Assembly (NCBI GenBank): GCA_900078375.1 | Contig: FLQS01000006.1 | Span: 88,857 to 152,856 of the forward strand | Length of the DNA: 64,000 nt | Source of the DNA: an uncultured Mycobacterium sp. | GTDB taxonomy: Bacteria; Actinomycetota; Actinomycetes; Mycobacteriales; Mycobacteriaceae | Direction: 5' to 3' | Part shown: in pieces, positions 9,150 to 17,468 of the stretch | Layout of the letters: every line of letters begins with the position of its first letter | Numbering within the stretch: the stretch's first letter is position 1 | Translations under genes and position numbers: made by a program | The notes under the pieces: model-generated | The model's input: only the letters and a program-made list of their open reading frames with translations | Told to the model about the DNA's origin: nothing | Database searches by the model: none

Positions 9150-9961
9150 TCGAACTCGACCTTGATGAGGTCCGCGGCTGGTTCGGCTTCGGCGTCGCCG
9201 GCAACTTCGCCGGCCACCTCGAACAGGCCGGTGAGGCAGTCGATTTCGTCAACGTTGCCAGCGAGGGCGTGGCGCCCAAGGGGATCTTCCCCTGGTACGC
9301 ACCCGGTCACGACAGCTTTCTGGGGGAGTTCCCGCTCTCGCACGACGCACTGATGGTGCCCGAGGCCATCGAGGCCGACGGCCCACTCAACCTGCAGATC
9401 GAGCCCGAGGTGGGGTTGGCCTGCGACGTGGTGTGGGAAGGCGACACGGTCGTCACGCTGCGGCCGTTCGCGCTCGGCGCCTTCAACGACTGCTCGATCC
9501 GCCGGCCCAACGCAGCCAAGATCAGCCACAAGAAGAACTGGGGGCGAGCGTCCAAAGGCGTTGCGCACCAATTCTTCGACATCAGCGACCTCACCCCGGA
9601 CGGGCCGACCACGACTCTGCGGCTGCTGTGCCATCTGCGCACCGCCGACGGCGTGCACCACGAGTACGGGGTGGACAGCCCACTGCTGGGCTACTCCTAT
9701 TACGGCGAGGTGTTGCTGGACTGGATCGTCGAACGGCTCGCCAACCAAAAGGGCTCGCCTGATACACCTTTGGAGGATGTCGGCGCGCTGATGGTGGCGT
9801 CCGGCCGGCCGCAGAAGGTGCTCATCGGCATCGGCGCGACGCGTTACACCGAGCTGGGGGAGTCGACGTATCTGCAGCCGGGCGACGAGGGCATCGTGCG
9901 GGTCTACGACACCGACAGCGACGCGGCATCCGAACTGCGCCAACTGGTCTGGTCGCCCTAG
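9146..9961 (+). CDS. Conserved protein coupled to serS (possibly DUF5718 family)
   Basis: This is a 271-residue soluble protein starting at a GTG that overlaps the serS stop by 4 bases. It has conserved-looking blocks such as [22 protein letters not shown] and [17 protein letters not shown]. The IEPEVGL context recalls fumarylacetoacetate-hydrolase-like enzymes, and I think the family is DUF5718, but neither can be proven from sequence alone. No signal peptide or membrane segment is visible. Tight coupling to serS implies shared expression rather than shared function. Confidence 0.75.
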   Translation: MIELDLDEVRGWFGFGVAGNFAGHLEQAGEAVDFVNVASEGVAPKGIFPWYAPGHDSFLGEFPLSHDALMVPEAIEADGPLNLQIEPEVGLACDVVWEGDTVVTLRPFALGAFNDCSIRRPNAAKISHKKNWGRASKGVAHQFFDISDLTPDGPTTTLRLLCHLRTADGVHHEYGVDSPLLGYSYYGEVLLDWIVERLANQKGSPDTPLEDVGALMVASGRPQKVLIGIGATRYTELGESTYLQPGDEGIVRVYDTDSDAASELRQLVWSP

Positions 9962-10070
9962 CTGGCGTCCGCCCAAACCAACAAACGGGCGTGCTCTCGC
10001 TATTGCGTGGTCTCGGATGTGCGGTTGGGGATCCGGCTGCTGGGATTTTGTTGAAATCCGCAACGCCAAA

Positions 10071-10118
10071 ACTTACTACCAAGTAAGTTACTTCTCCGTA
10101 AGGCTACTACAGAGTAAG
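10071..10118. promoter_or_regulatory. Three tandem TTAC-N6-GTAA operator-like repeats
   Basis: Copies lie at 10073-10086 (TTAC/GTAA), 10088-10101 (TTAC/GTAA) and 10104-10117 (CTAC/GTAA). Starts are 15 and 16 bases apart. The first is the best, with ACTTAC and GTAAGT arms. They sit directly before the ribosome-binding site of the gene at 10128. Such arrays usually bind a dimeric repressor; no regulator is encoded next to it. Confidence 0.6.
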
Positions 10119-10127
10119 GGAGAAGAA

Positions 10128-11288
10128 ATGCAGGTGTTGCTACGTTCGAAGATCTCCGCGGGTATCGCAATGGTGGGTGCGAGTGCCATCGTCGCGTCGC
10201 CGGTATCCGTGATGCCGTCTGATCTGCATGTACCCGCGATTCACGTGTCGACCCTTGCGACGGCACTGGCGTCGTCGTCGCAGAGCCTTCCCAGCTGGGC
10301 GCAAGTCCTCGAGACCTCATTCAGCAACATCGCAGCGATCGGCACGCAGGTGCAGGGGGATCCAGATCCGATCCTGCAACAGGTGATCACGAACTGGCTC
10401 GCCTACGCCGCCACGACCTCGACGGCGCTCGGCGGCGCGTTCGGCGGCCTCGTCGCGGGCGTGACCGCGCTGCCCGAGGCGTTCCTTACCGCCGGCCAGC
10501 AATTGGTGGCGGGGCAGTTCAACGATGCCGTGCAAACGCTGTTCCAAGCCGCGCTCGGGCCGATCCTGGCGCCGGCCATCAGCTTGCTTCCCGTGTTCGA
10601 CATTCCCGGCAAGATAGCGCAGAACATCGCGAATGTGGTCCAGGCGCTGCCTAACATCCTTCTGCCCGTGGGTCTTTCCGCCATCTCACCGGTGGCCGGC
10701 GTCGTCTACGCCTTCGGTGCGACCGGACAGCTGGTTGTCGATGCACTCAATGTCGGGGATGTGACGGCAGCAATTCGGACGCTGATCAGCATGCCCGCCG
10801 CACTGACCGATGCCTTCCTCAACGGAGTCGAGTCGCAGGGCACCGTGGGGATCCTCAGCCCCTATTCGGGTAGCGCGTTCGGGTCGGGTCTCATTGCCGG
10901 GCTGCTTGCCGCGCGCGACACGATCGCTCAGGCACTGGGTGCGCCGGTACCGCCTACGGCGGCGGCCGTGGCCGCGCGGTCGACGGCCCCATCCGCCGAG
11001 GTTGCGAGCCCGTCGAAGGAGACCTCGACCGAAGGCTCGGCCACTACCGACTCGGCTCCGGGCACGGGGACATCACCCAAGAGAACAGTGACCACCGATG
11101 GCAACAAGGCGGTTCCCGGAGTGACCACCAGCTCGACGGCAGCCGCCGGTACAGGGTCCGAGACCGGATCCGGGGCCGGAGGTACGGTGGGCGGCCCGCG
11201 GGGCGAGGGGGCCAAGAAGGGCCTAGCCGGTAGCGGCCGGAATGCAGGTAGCTCCGCGAAGGCCGGGTCGCACAGCGGCGCCGAGTAA
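10128..11288 (+). CDS. Secreted Ala-rich protein with low-complexity tail
   Basis: This is a 386-residue protein. Residues 1-27 look like a signal peptide. Residues 40-265 form hydrophobic amphipathic helices with repeated ALP/AL-rich phrases (for example LPEAFLTAGQQLVAGQFNDA), and residues 270-386 are a Ser/Thr/Gly/Ala/Lys low-complexity tail. I know no defined function; similar proteins recur in non-tuberculous mycobacteria. The ATG at 10128 is chosen because AGGGAGAAG precedes it at good distance; an upstream extension in frame would run through the operator repeats. Regulation by the tandem repeats is likely. Confidence 0.75.
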   Translation: MQVLLRSKISAGIAMVGASAIVASPVSVMPSDLHVPAIHVSTLATALASSSQSLPSWAQVLETSFSNIAAIGTQVQGDPDPILQQVITNWLAYAATTSTALGGAFGGLVAGVTALPEAFLTAGQQLVAGQFNDAVQTLFQAALGPILAPAISLLPVFDIPGKIAQNIANVVQALPNILLPVGLSAISPVAGVVYAFGATGQLVVDALNVGDVTAAIRTLISMPAALTDAFLNGVESQGTVGILSPYSGSAFGSGLIAGLLAARDTIAQALGAPVPPTAAAVAARSTAPSAEVASPSKETSTEGSATTDSAPGTGTSPKRTVTTDGNKAVPGVTTSSTAAAGTGSETGSGAGGTVGGPRGEGAKKGLAGSGRNAGSSAKAGSHSGAE

Positions 11289-11306
11289 CTCCAGAGTCCG
11301 CACCTC

Positions 11307-11334
11307 GCAGCCCCGCAGACCAATGCGGGGCTGC
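11307..11334. terminator. Bidirectional hairpin terminator
   Basis: GCAGCCCCGCA (11307-11317) pairs perfectly with TGCGGGGCTGC (11324-11334) around a 6-base loop. It lies between two convergent genes, 18 bases after the stop of the upstream one. Confidence 0.75.
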
Positions 11335-11347
11335 TAGGTGCGGGCCT

Positions 11348-11695
11348 TCACGTGCAGTTGTACCCCAGCAGCTCATCGAGCACTGTCAAGAACTCTCGCG
11401 GTTTGACCGGGGTGAACGCCGGACTCGGGTTGGTACCAGGCACATCGAGGGTGACCAGCGTCGACTTGATCGGCCGGTAGATGTCCAGCGGCAGCCAGCG
11501 GCGCAAATCCGAACTGCCCCAGAGCCGGAAGCGCTGCAGCCATAGTCCCAGCGGTTCAGCTTTGTAACCTTTGATCGCTTGGAGCGGGATCACCTTGGCA
11601 GTGCCCGACGGAAAGTGGTAGCGCCGCAACGTCAGTGCGAACCGGTCCAGTTGAACCAGGCCGTCGTCGTAGTATTGCCGCGGTGGCGCGCTCAT
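11348..11695 (-). CDS. Conserved protein coupled to the MBL/Rieske gene, function unknown
   Basis: This 115-residue protein starts at an ATG overlapping the stop of the upstream MBL/Rieske gene (ATGA). It is basic and aromatic (RRYHFPSGTAKVIPL), with no signal peptide or metal-binding motif. The middle part, with several Trp, Leu and Arg residues, looks like a small beta-rich domain. I do not recognise it. Its only clue is tight coupling with the Rieske protein. Confidence 0.7.
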   Translation of the reverse strand: MSAPPRQYYDDGLVQLDRFALTLRRYHFPSGTAKVIPLQAIKGYKAEPLGLWLQRFRLWGSSDLRRWLPLDIYRPIKSTLVTLDVPGTNPSPAFTPVKPREFLTVLDELLGYNCT

Positions 11696-13242
11696 TGCCG
11701 GGAACACCGCAATTCGTGCCCATTGGTCGTCAGGCAGCGGCCGTTCTCCAGGTTCCACTGCCAGCCATGAAGGTTGCATGTGAGCGTCGAACCTTCCACC
11801 ACACCGAATTTCGACAGATCCGCCTTCAGGTGCGGGCAGCGGCGCTGGACCGTCCAGCCGTCCAGCACCACGTCGCTGGTGTCATCGTGCGCCTCGGCGA
11901 ACCAGCCGTCGGCATAGGTGATCCGTTCGTCGGTCAGGCACTTGAAGAAGGTGTACAGATACTCGTTGTACCCGCCGACCCGCCACGCCCGGAACCGGGT
12001 GGACAGGAAGATGGTGTTGACCCAGTCCGGCTCGTCGTCGCGCAGCACCGTGCGCACCAGCTCCGGCGCGATCTCGAACCCGTAGCGGAATTTCTCGTCC
12101 GCAATTGGTTCGCGCACAGCACGTTTCGGAAAGTCGAGCACGATGGTCTCCGAGCCCAGCCGCAGCTCCACCGCATAGCCGATGCCGTCGCAGATCTGAT
12201 CGCTCTGCAGCATGATCGGCTCGAACTTTGCCCGCAACGGCTCCAGTAACGACTCCCCGGCTGCCGGTGCCCACCCGGCCTTCTCGGCGGCCAGCACCGG
12301 CGCCATCCGCTCGGCATAGTCGGCGATGTAATCGGCCTTGCCGGTGGTGAAGATCGCCTCGACGTCGGCGGTGGGCAGCGGATGAGTCAGCGAATCAAGC
12401 TGTGTGCCAGTGAATTCAGCCACCGACCCGGGGATCATCAGCAGGCCGCCGTCGTTGCCGTTGCGCCGCATCTGCTCCAGGAAAACCATCTGGTCGGGGA
12501 AGATGTTGGCGGGGTCGCCGTTGTCGTCGTTGAGGGCGCGCAGCGCGGGATCCAGGAAGCACGGCGGTCCGGCCGACGGGATCACCCACGTCGCACCGAC
12601 ATCCGAGATGAACTGCCGGCAGCGGTCCATACCGCGCTGGCGCTTCTGGGTGCCGAAGGATTCTTTGGCCCGGGCGGGCATGTCGTAGACCATCGGGTAC
12701 CAGATCGCGCCGGAGTACTGCAGCATGTGCACGTCGATGTGACCGAATGCGTCGGCCAGCACGTCCACCGCCAGCGGCCGCGAGTCGTTCATGTTGAACA
12801 CCGTGGTGGTGCCGTCGGAGACGATCAGCCCGGAGTCCCCGATGGGCCCGTCGGCCGGAGCCCGCAGCGCGACGATCATCACGTCCAGCTCGCCCTTGGG
12901 TCCGCTGATTCGATGCTTGACGGAGTCGGCCGTCTCGTAGAAGCGGTGAAAGCCCACCTTCTCCAGTTCGCGTCTCAGGTCGGGTACCGGAAAGTCCGGC
13001 AGCAGGACCACAGCGTCCTTGTTGACGTGCTCGGCGAGCAGCTTCGGGTCGAAGTGGTCCTTGTGCAGATGTGAGACGTAGAGATAGTCGCAGTCGCCGA
13101 TGGCGGCCCAGTCCAGTCCGCTGTTGTCGGGGAAGACGAACCACGAAGCGAAGTAAGCGGGGTTCAGCCACGGGTCACACAGGATGCTTCCCGCTTGGGT
13201 GTCGATCCGAAAACCGGCGTGGCCGATGCTGGTGACCTGCAC
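11692..13242 (-). CDS. Metallo-beta-lactamase-fold protein fused to a C-terminal Rieske domain
   Basis: This is a 516-residue protein. The N-terminal half has the metallo-hydrolase motif HLHKDH in the context of an MBL fold. The C-terminus has a complete Rieske [2Fe-2S] site, C-x-H (Cys469, His471) and C-x2-H (Cys489, His492), with the standard 17-residue spacing. The length matches M. tuberculosis Rv3818, which has this architecture. GTG at 13242 is chosen because AAAGGGGA lies 7 bases upstream and VTSIGHAGFRI then follows. Reaction unknown; the architecture recalls CMP-sialic-acid hydroxylase-type enzymes. Confidence 0.85.
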   Translation of the reverse strand: MQVTSIGHAGFRIDTQAGSILCDPWLNPAYFASWFVFPDNSGLDWAAIGDCDYLYVSHLHKDHFDPKLLAEHVNKDAVVLLPDFPVPDLRRELEKVGFHRFYETADSVKHRISGPKGELDVMIVALRAPADGPIGDSGLIVSDGTTTVFNMNDSRPLAVDVLADAFGHIDVHMLQYSGAIWYPMVYDMPARAKESFGTQKRQRGMDRCRQFISDVGATWVIPSAGPPCFLDPALRALNDDNGDPANIFPDQMVFLEQMRRNGNDGGLLMIPGSVAEFTGTQLDSLTHPLPTADVEAIFTTGKADYIADYAERMAPVLAAEKAGWAPAAGESLLEPLRAKFEPIMLQSDQICDGIGYAVELRLGSETIVLDFPKRAVREPIADEKFRYGFEIAPELVRTVLRDDEPDWVNTIFLSTRFRAWRVGGYNEYLYTFFKCLTDERITYADGWFAEAHDDTSDVVLDGWTVQRRCPHLKADLSKFGVVEGSTLTCNLHGWQWNLENGRCLTTNGHELRCSRQ

Positions 13243-13316
13243 AAATCCCCTTTCCAGTGGTCGCTGCACCCGCCATGAGCTTAGCGGTCCGTGCACACCC
13301 CACATTGTCAGCGGGC

Positions 13317-13322
13317 TAGGCT
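13317..13322 (+). promoter_or_regulatory. -10 box, leaderless type, for the first plsC-like gene
   Basis: TAGGCT fits TANNNT and ends 6 bases before the GTG start at 13329. No ribosome-binding site is present. Confidence 0.45.
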
Positions 13323-13328
13323 GACCGA

Positions 13329-14102
13329 GTGGAACCGGTATACGGGACTGTCATCCAGCTCGCCCGCCTGGCCTGGCGGGTGCAGGGACTGAAGTTCACG
13401 GTGACCGGAATCGAGAACCTGCCCGCCACGGGTGGGGCGGTCATCGCCATCAACCACACCAGCTATTTCGACTTCACCTTCGCCGGCCTGCCCGCGTACC
13501 TGCAGGGCCGCGGCCGCAAGGTGCGGTTCATGGCCAAGCAAGAGGTCTTCGACGCCAAGATCACCGGGCCCATCATGCGCAGCCTGCGGCACATCCCGGT
13601 GGACCGGGACAGTGGCGCCGCCTCCTTCGACGCGGCCTGCCTGGCGCTGAAGGCCGGCGAGCTGGTGGGGGTCTATCCGGAGGCGACGATCAGTCGCAGC
13701 TTCGAACTCAAGGGTTTCAAGTCGGGCGCGGCACGGATGGCGATCGCCGCCGACGTGCCGATCATTCCGCACATCGTGTGGGGCGCCCAGCGCATCTGGA
13801 CCAAGGGCCACCCGCGCAAGATGTGGCGGCCCAAGGTACCGATCACGATCGCGGTGGGCGAGCCCATCGCGCCGACGCTGCCGGCCAATGAGCTCACTGC
13901 ACTGCTGCACTCGAGAATGCAACACCTCCTCGAACGCGTACAGGACAGTTATGGCCATCCGGCCGGCGAATTCTGGGTGCCGCACCGGCTCGGCGGTGGG
14001 GCGCCGACTCTGGCGGAAGCCTCCGAAATGGAAGCAGTCGAAGCCGCGGAAAAGGCGGCCAAACGAGCGCAGCGCGGTGATCCGCCAGGGCCAGCGGGGT
14101 AG
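13329..14102 (+). CDS. PlsC-type lysophospholipid acyltransferase
   Basis: This 257-residue enzyme has the acyltransferase catalytic motif H-x4-D (NHTSYFDF) and the acceptor motif in the form YPEATISRS rather than the usual FPEGTRS. The family transfers acyl groups to lysophosphatidate or similar glycerolipid acceptors at the membrane. It is one of a tandem pair with the next gene, matching the Rv3816c/Rv3815c pair. A leaderless-type -10 box lies 6 bases before the GTG start. Confidence 0.88.
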   Translation: MEPVYGTVIQLARLAWRVQGLKFTVTGIENLPATGGAVIAINHTSYFDFTFAGLPAYLQGRGRKVRFMAKQEVFDAKITGPIMRSLRHIPVDRDSGAASFDAACLALKAGELVGVYPEATISRSFELKGFKSGAARMAIAADVPIIPHIVWGAQRIWTKGHPRKMWRPKVPITIAVGEPIAPTLPANELTALLHSRMQHLLERVQDSYGHPAGEFWVPHRLGGGAPTLAEASEMEAVEAAEKAAKRAQRGDPPGPAG

Positions 14103-14107
14103 CACTC

Positions 14108-14854
14108 ATGGAACCCGTTTTCCGCACCCTGGAGATCGCCGCCTCGATGGCGGTCAGGGCGGCGGGAACCAAGATCACCTTCGAGGGCCTGGAGAACATT
14201 CCCGTGCGCGGTGGTGCCGTGGTCGCGATCAATCACACCAGCTACGTCGACTTCCTGCCTGCGGCGCTGGGTACCCGTCGGCGCAAGCGCCGGGTCCGAT
14301 TCATGATCAAGGCCGAAATGCAGGACGTACGGGTAGTGAACTTTCTGATCAAACACACGGGAACGATCCCGGTAAACCGGCGGGCGGGTGCCGACGCGTA
14401 TGCCGAGGCGGTTCGTCAGCTACGCGCTGGTGAGCTCGTCGGCGTCTACCCCGAGGCCACGATCAGCCGGGCCTTCGTCCTCAAGGAGTTCAAGAGCGGA
14501 GCCGCGCGGATGGCGCTGGAGGCGCGGGCGCCGATCGTTCCCTGCATCGTGTGGGGAGCCCACCGGGTGTGGACGAAGGATCATCCGAAGCAGTTGGGCC
14601 GCACAAAGATTCCGTTCACCGTGCGGTTCGGCCGACCGCTGCTGCCGCATGGGACGGCGGCCGAGCTCGAAAACGCACTCAGGGACCAGATGAGCACCAT
14701 CCTGCGGGAGGTGCAGCTGGCCTATCCGCATCCGGCTGCCGAGTATTGGGTGCCCGAGGTTCTCGGCGGCGGCGCTCCGAGCCTGGCCGAGGCCAAGAGC
14801 CTCGACGAGGCTGAGCTGGCCGAACGTGCGCGTCGCGCAAGGGATCACCACTGA
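14108..14854 (+). CDS. Second PlsC-type acyltransferase
   Basis: This is a 248-residue paralogue of the preceding gene with H-x4-D (NHTSYVDF), the same YPEATISRA variant and similar C-terminal AEYWVPEVLGGGAPSLAEA. The two probably arose by tandem duplication and may act on successive acyl positions or different acceptors, which sequence alone cannot show. It is 5 bases after the first gene, and its stop overlaps the next start by one base (TGATG). Confidence 0.88.
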   Translation: MEPVFRTLEIAASMAVRAAGTKITFEGLENIPVRGGAVVAINHTSYVDFLPAALGTRRRKRRVRFMIKAEMQDVRVVNFLIKHTGTIPVNRRAGADAYAEAVRQLRAGELVGVYPEATISRAFVLKEFKSGAARMALEARAPIVPCIVWGAHRVWTKDHPKQLGRTKIPFTVRFGRPLLPHGTAAELENALRDQMSTILREVQLAYPHPAAEYWVPEVLGGGAPSLAEAKSLDEAELAERARRARDHH

Positions 14855-15666
14855 TGTTGCCCGCACTGATCGCCACCGACGTGGACGGCACATTGCTCGA
14901 CGACGACGAGCGCGTCACGCCGCGCACCCGCCAGGCGGTCCGGGCGGCGGTGGCCTCCGGTGTTCAGTTCGTGTTGGCGACGGGCCGCCCGCCGCGGTGG
15001 GTGCCGCCGGTCGTCGAGGCGCTGGGTTTCGCCCCGATGGCGGTGTGCGCCAACGGCGCCGTGATCTACGACCCCGACCAGGACCGGATCATCTCCGCGC
15101 GCACCTTGGCCGTCGACGTGCTCACCGAGCTCGCCGAGATCGCCAGCCGGGCGATTCCGGGGGTGGGTTTGGCCGTCGAGCGGGTCGGCCGCAGCGCGCA
15201 CGACTCGGCGACGCCACAGTTCGTCAGCTCGCCCGGCTATGAGCACGCCTGGCTCAACCCGGACAACACCGAGGTCTCGATCGAGGATCTGCTGAGCGCG
15301 CCGGCGGTGAAGCTGCTGATCCGCAAGGCTGGTGCCCGTAGTTCGGATATGGCAGCCGAGCTTGCCAAACACATTGGGCTGCAAGGCGATATCACCTACT
15401 CCACGAACAACGGCCTGATCGAGATCAATCCCCTCGGAACCAGCAAGGCGACGGGCGTCGAGGAGGTCGCGCGGCCGTTTGGCATCACCGCCGAGGATGT
15501 GGTCGCGTTCGGGGACATGCCCAACGACGTGCCGATGCTGCGCTGGGCGGGCCACGGCGTCGCGATGGGCAATGCCCACGCGGATGCGATCGCCGCCGCC
15601 AACGAGGTGACCACGGCCAATACCGATGACGGATTGGCGCGCGTTCTCGAACGCTGGTGGCTTTAG
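14854..15666 (+). CDS. HAD-superfamily phosphatase (Cof type)
   Basis: This 270-residue protein begins with the HAD motif DVDGTLLDDD (nucleophile Asp9, acid Asp11) and ends with the metal-binding motif GDMPNDVPML. The size and cap arrangement are those of the Cof/YbiV-type sugar-phosphate phosphatases (Rv3813c type). It is coupled to the acyltransferase pair. Its stop overlaps the convergent amidase stop by 4 bases. Substrate unknown. Confidence 0.9.
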   Translation: MLPALIATDVDGTLLDDDERVTPRTRQAVRAAVASGVQFVLATGRPPRWVPPVVEALGFAPMAVCANGAVIYDPDQDRIISARTLAVDVLTELAEIASRAIPGVGLAVERVGRSAHDSATPQFVSSPGYEHAWLNPDNTEVSIEDLLSAPAVKLLIRKAGARSSDMAAELAKHIGLQGDITYSTNNGLIEINPLGTSKATGVEEVARPFGITAEDVVAFGDMPNDVPMLRWAGHGVAMGNAHADAIAAANEVTTANTDDGLARVLERWWL

Positions 15667-17306
15667 CTCGCGGGTGCTTCCAGCACCGGGTTCGCCGCGC
15701 GACTGAACCGCTCCAACTGCACCGGCGGCCCCTCAGCGGCCGGTGGCGGCATCACCAGCGTCAGCGCATCGACTACGCGCAAGACGTTGTGGGTCTGCCG
15801 GTCGAAGTTCAGGGTGCCGTGCTGGAAGTTCTGCACGATCCACTCGGGTTCCTGGATCTCGCCACTGGTCGGTAGGCCCAGTGCGCCGCGCTCGAACCCC
15901 AACGATGCCCAAGCCTCATAGATCGCACCGGTCAGCGGCTGCGCCTCGGTGGTCGGCGACCAGTAGATCGCGCCGTGTTCGAACGTCACATAACGTGCGG
16001 TGCCGTCGGCCGACGACTCCGGTGACGTCGGTTCCCCGAGCGGGCCGTCCTTACCGCCCATGGCTTCCCACTTGGCGAAGATCGCGCCGCCACGCAGCGA
16101 TTCGACGAGGTCGGGCGGCCGGTTGAATCGTGCTGCGATGTCCCGGATTTGGCCGAGTGCGGCATAACCCGCATTGCCCGGGCACTCCGTGTTGCCGACG
16201 TCGCGGTGGGCGAAGATCGTCGGCAAGGTGGGAGTCGCCCCAGCGGAGACGAAGGTGTAGTCGCCGCCGGCCGAGGTCAGGTTCACGGTGCCAAGCGGGT
16301 TGACCCGGTCCAGGCCCAAGCGCCAGCCCAGCAGCCTGCCGACGGTGCGGACCAGGATCTCGGTCGGCGGCACGTCTTCGAAATCGCCGATCATCGACAC
16401 GCCCCACACGTCGCGGTTGAATCCACCGGTGTGCGAACCGAGTACGTCCTTGGTGATACCGCCGGCCCGGCCTTCGAAGACCTGACCGTACTTGTCCACC
16501 AGGGCGTTGTAGGCGATGTCGCACCAGCCCAGAGTGCGGGTGTGGTAGGCGTAGATCGACCGGACGATGGACGCGGAGTCTTCCGGTGCGTAATCGTTAC
16601 TGCCCGCGGTGTGGTGTACCACTGCCGCGCGAATTCCGTTGCCGTAGACGGCATTACCGCAGCGCATATGGTTGTCGGCGCCCCACTGGGCCCGGCTGAT
16701 GATGTTCGGCGGCTGACCCGGCCCAAGGGCGGCCGTCGGCGGCTGCCACTGCGAGTCGACGGGTGCCTTCGGCGGGGTGATCAGCACGGCCGAGATGTTC
16801 TGGGCGAACGACTGTTCGGCGGTGGCGGGCACGTAGCCGAGTTCTTTGCCCGCGTCGAGGCCGGTCTCGGGCGGTGCGCTGGTGACCGGTGCGTTGGCCG
16901 GGCGGGTGACGGCGATCTGCACCGACGTCGTGGTGCCCACGAACACCGGATCGGTGCCGCGCGGTCCGCCGTGCTGGGTATCGTCGGCGTTGGATTCGAG
17001 GGTTTCCGCGTCGTACCACGGCCCCCAGCTTCCGTCGGGTCGCTTGGCGCGCACCCGTGCCGACGTTCCGGTGAGGTCAGTGCCCGTCAACGCCACCATC
17101 GAGAACGGTGTGGCCTGGCTGATTTCGCGGATCGTCTGACCGCCGCCCAGCCCGGTCAGTGGCTGTTGGGACAGCACGGTGTCAGCGGCGGTAGGCCTGT
17201 CCTTGCTCTCCGAGCCGGGAACCCCGGTGACGGCCCACGGCAGGATGACGACGGTCGCCGCGATTGCGGTGAACACGATCGACGGCGCGGGTCGACGGGA
17301 CAGCAC
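15663..17306 (-). CDS. Exported PGRP/amidase-2 protein with LGFP repeats
   Basis: This is a 547-residue protein with a signal peptide in the first 30 residues, a linker, an N-acetylmuramoyl-L-alanine amidase (peptidoglycan-recognition) domain at about residues 200-370, and C-terminal LGFP-like repeats (GPLGEPTSP, GALGLPTSG). The zinc ligands are visible in VVHHTAGSN, IFAHRD and TECPG. It is predicted to cut or bind peptidoglycan at the cell surface, LGFP repeats aiding wall attachment (Rv3811 type). The GTG start has TAACAT six bases upstream and no ribosome-binding site. Confidence 0.9.
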   Translation of the reverse strand: MLSRRPAPSIVFTAIAATVVILPWAVTGVPGSESKDRPTAADTVLSQQPLTGLGGGQTIREISQATPFSMVALTGTDLTGTSARVRAKRPDGSWGPWYDAETLESNADDTQHGGPRGTDPVFVGTTTSVQIAVTRPANAPVTSAPPETGLDAGKELGYVPATAEQSFAQNISAVLITPPKAPVDSQWQPPTAALGPGQPPNIISRAQWGADNHMRCGNAVYGNGIRAAVVHHTAGSNDYAPEDSASIVRSIYAYHTRTLGWCDIAYNALVDKYGQVFEGRAGGITKDVLGSHTGGFNRDVWGVSMIGDFEDVPPTEILVRTVGRLLGWRLGLDRVNPLGTVNLTSAGGDYTFVSAGATPTLPTIFAHRDVGNTECPGNAGYAALGQIRDIAARFNRPPDLVESLRGGAIFAKWEAMGGKDGPLGEPTSPESSADGTARYVTFEHGAIYWSPTTEAQPLTGAIYEAWASLGFERGALGLPTSGEIQEPEWIVQNFQHGTLNFDRQTHNVLRVVDALTLVMPPPAAEGPPVQLERFSRAANPVLEAPAS

Positions 17307-17312
17307 AAGGCG

Positions 17313-17318
17313 ATGTTA
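17313..17318 (-). promoter_or_regulatory. -10 box, leaderless type, for the amidase gene
   Basis: Read on the minus strand this is TAACAT, ending 6 bases before the GTG start at 17306. It lies after the erp stem-loop, consistent with separate transcription. Confidence 0.5.
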
Positions 17319-17378
17319 CGTATGTGCTCTCTGATACCAGTGTTTCGACACGGACCAGTGGGAAGAAAGTGATGGTTG

Positions 17379-17465
17379 AGACCTGCAACGGCACCGCAGG
17401 GGCCTCTCCGGGTTCACTGACCTAGCGGCCTGACCCACCCTGCGGTGCCGTTCCGAAGCAGGTCT
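17379..17465 (-). terminator. Long stem-loop just after erp
   Basis: An inner stem of 15 perfect pairs (17387-17401 with 17438-17452) is extended by an outer 8-bp stem (17379-17386 with 17458-17465), with a 5-base bulge on one side. It starts 3 bases after the erp stop. It probably ends or stabilises the erp transcript; there is no U-tract. Confidence 0.7.
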
Positions 17466-17468
17466 TCG

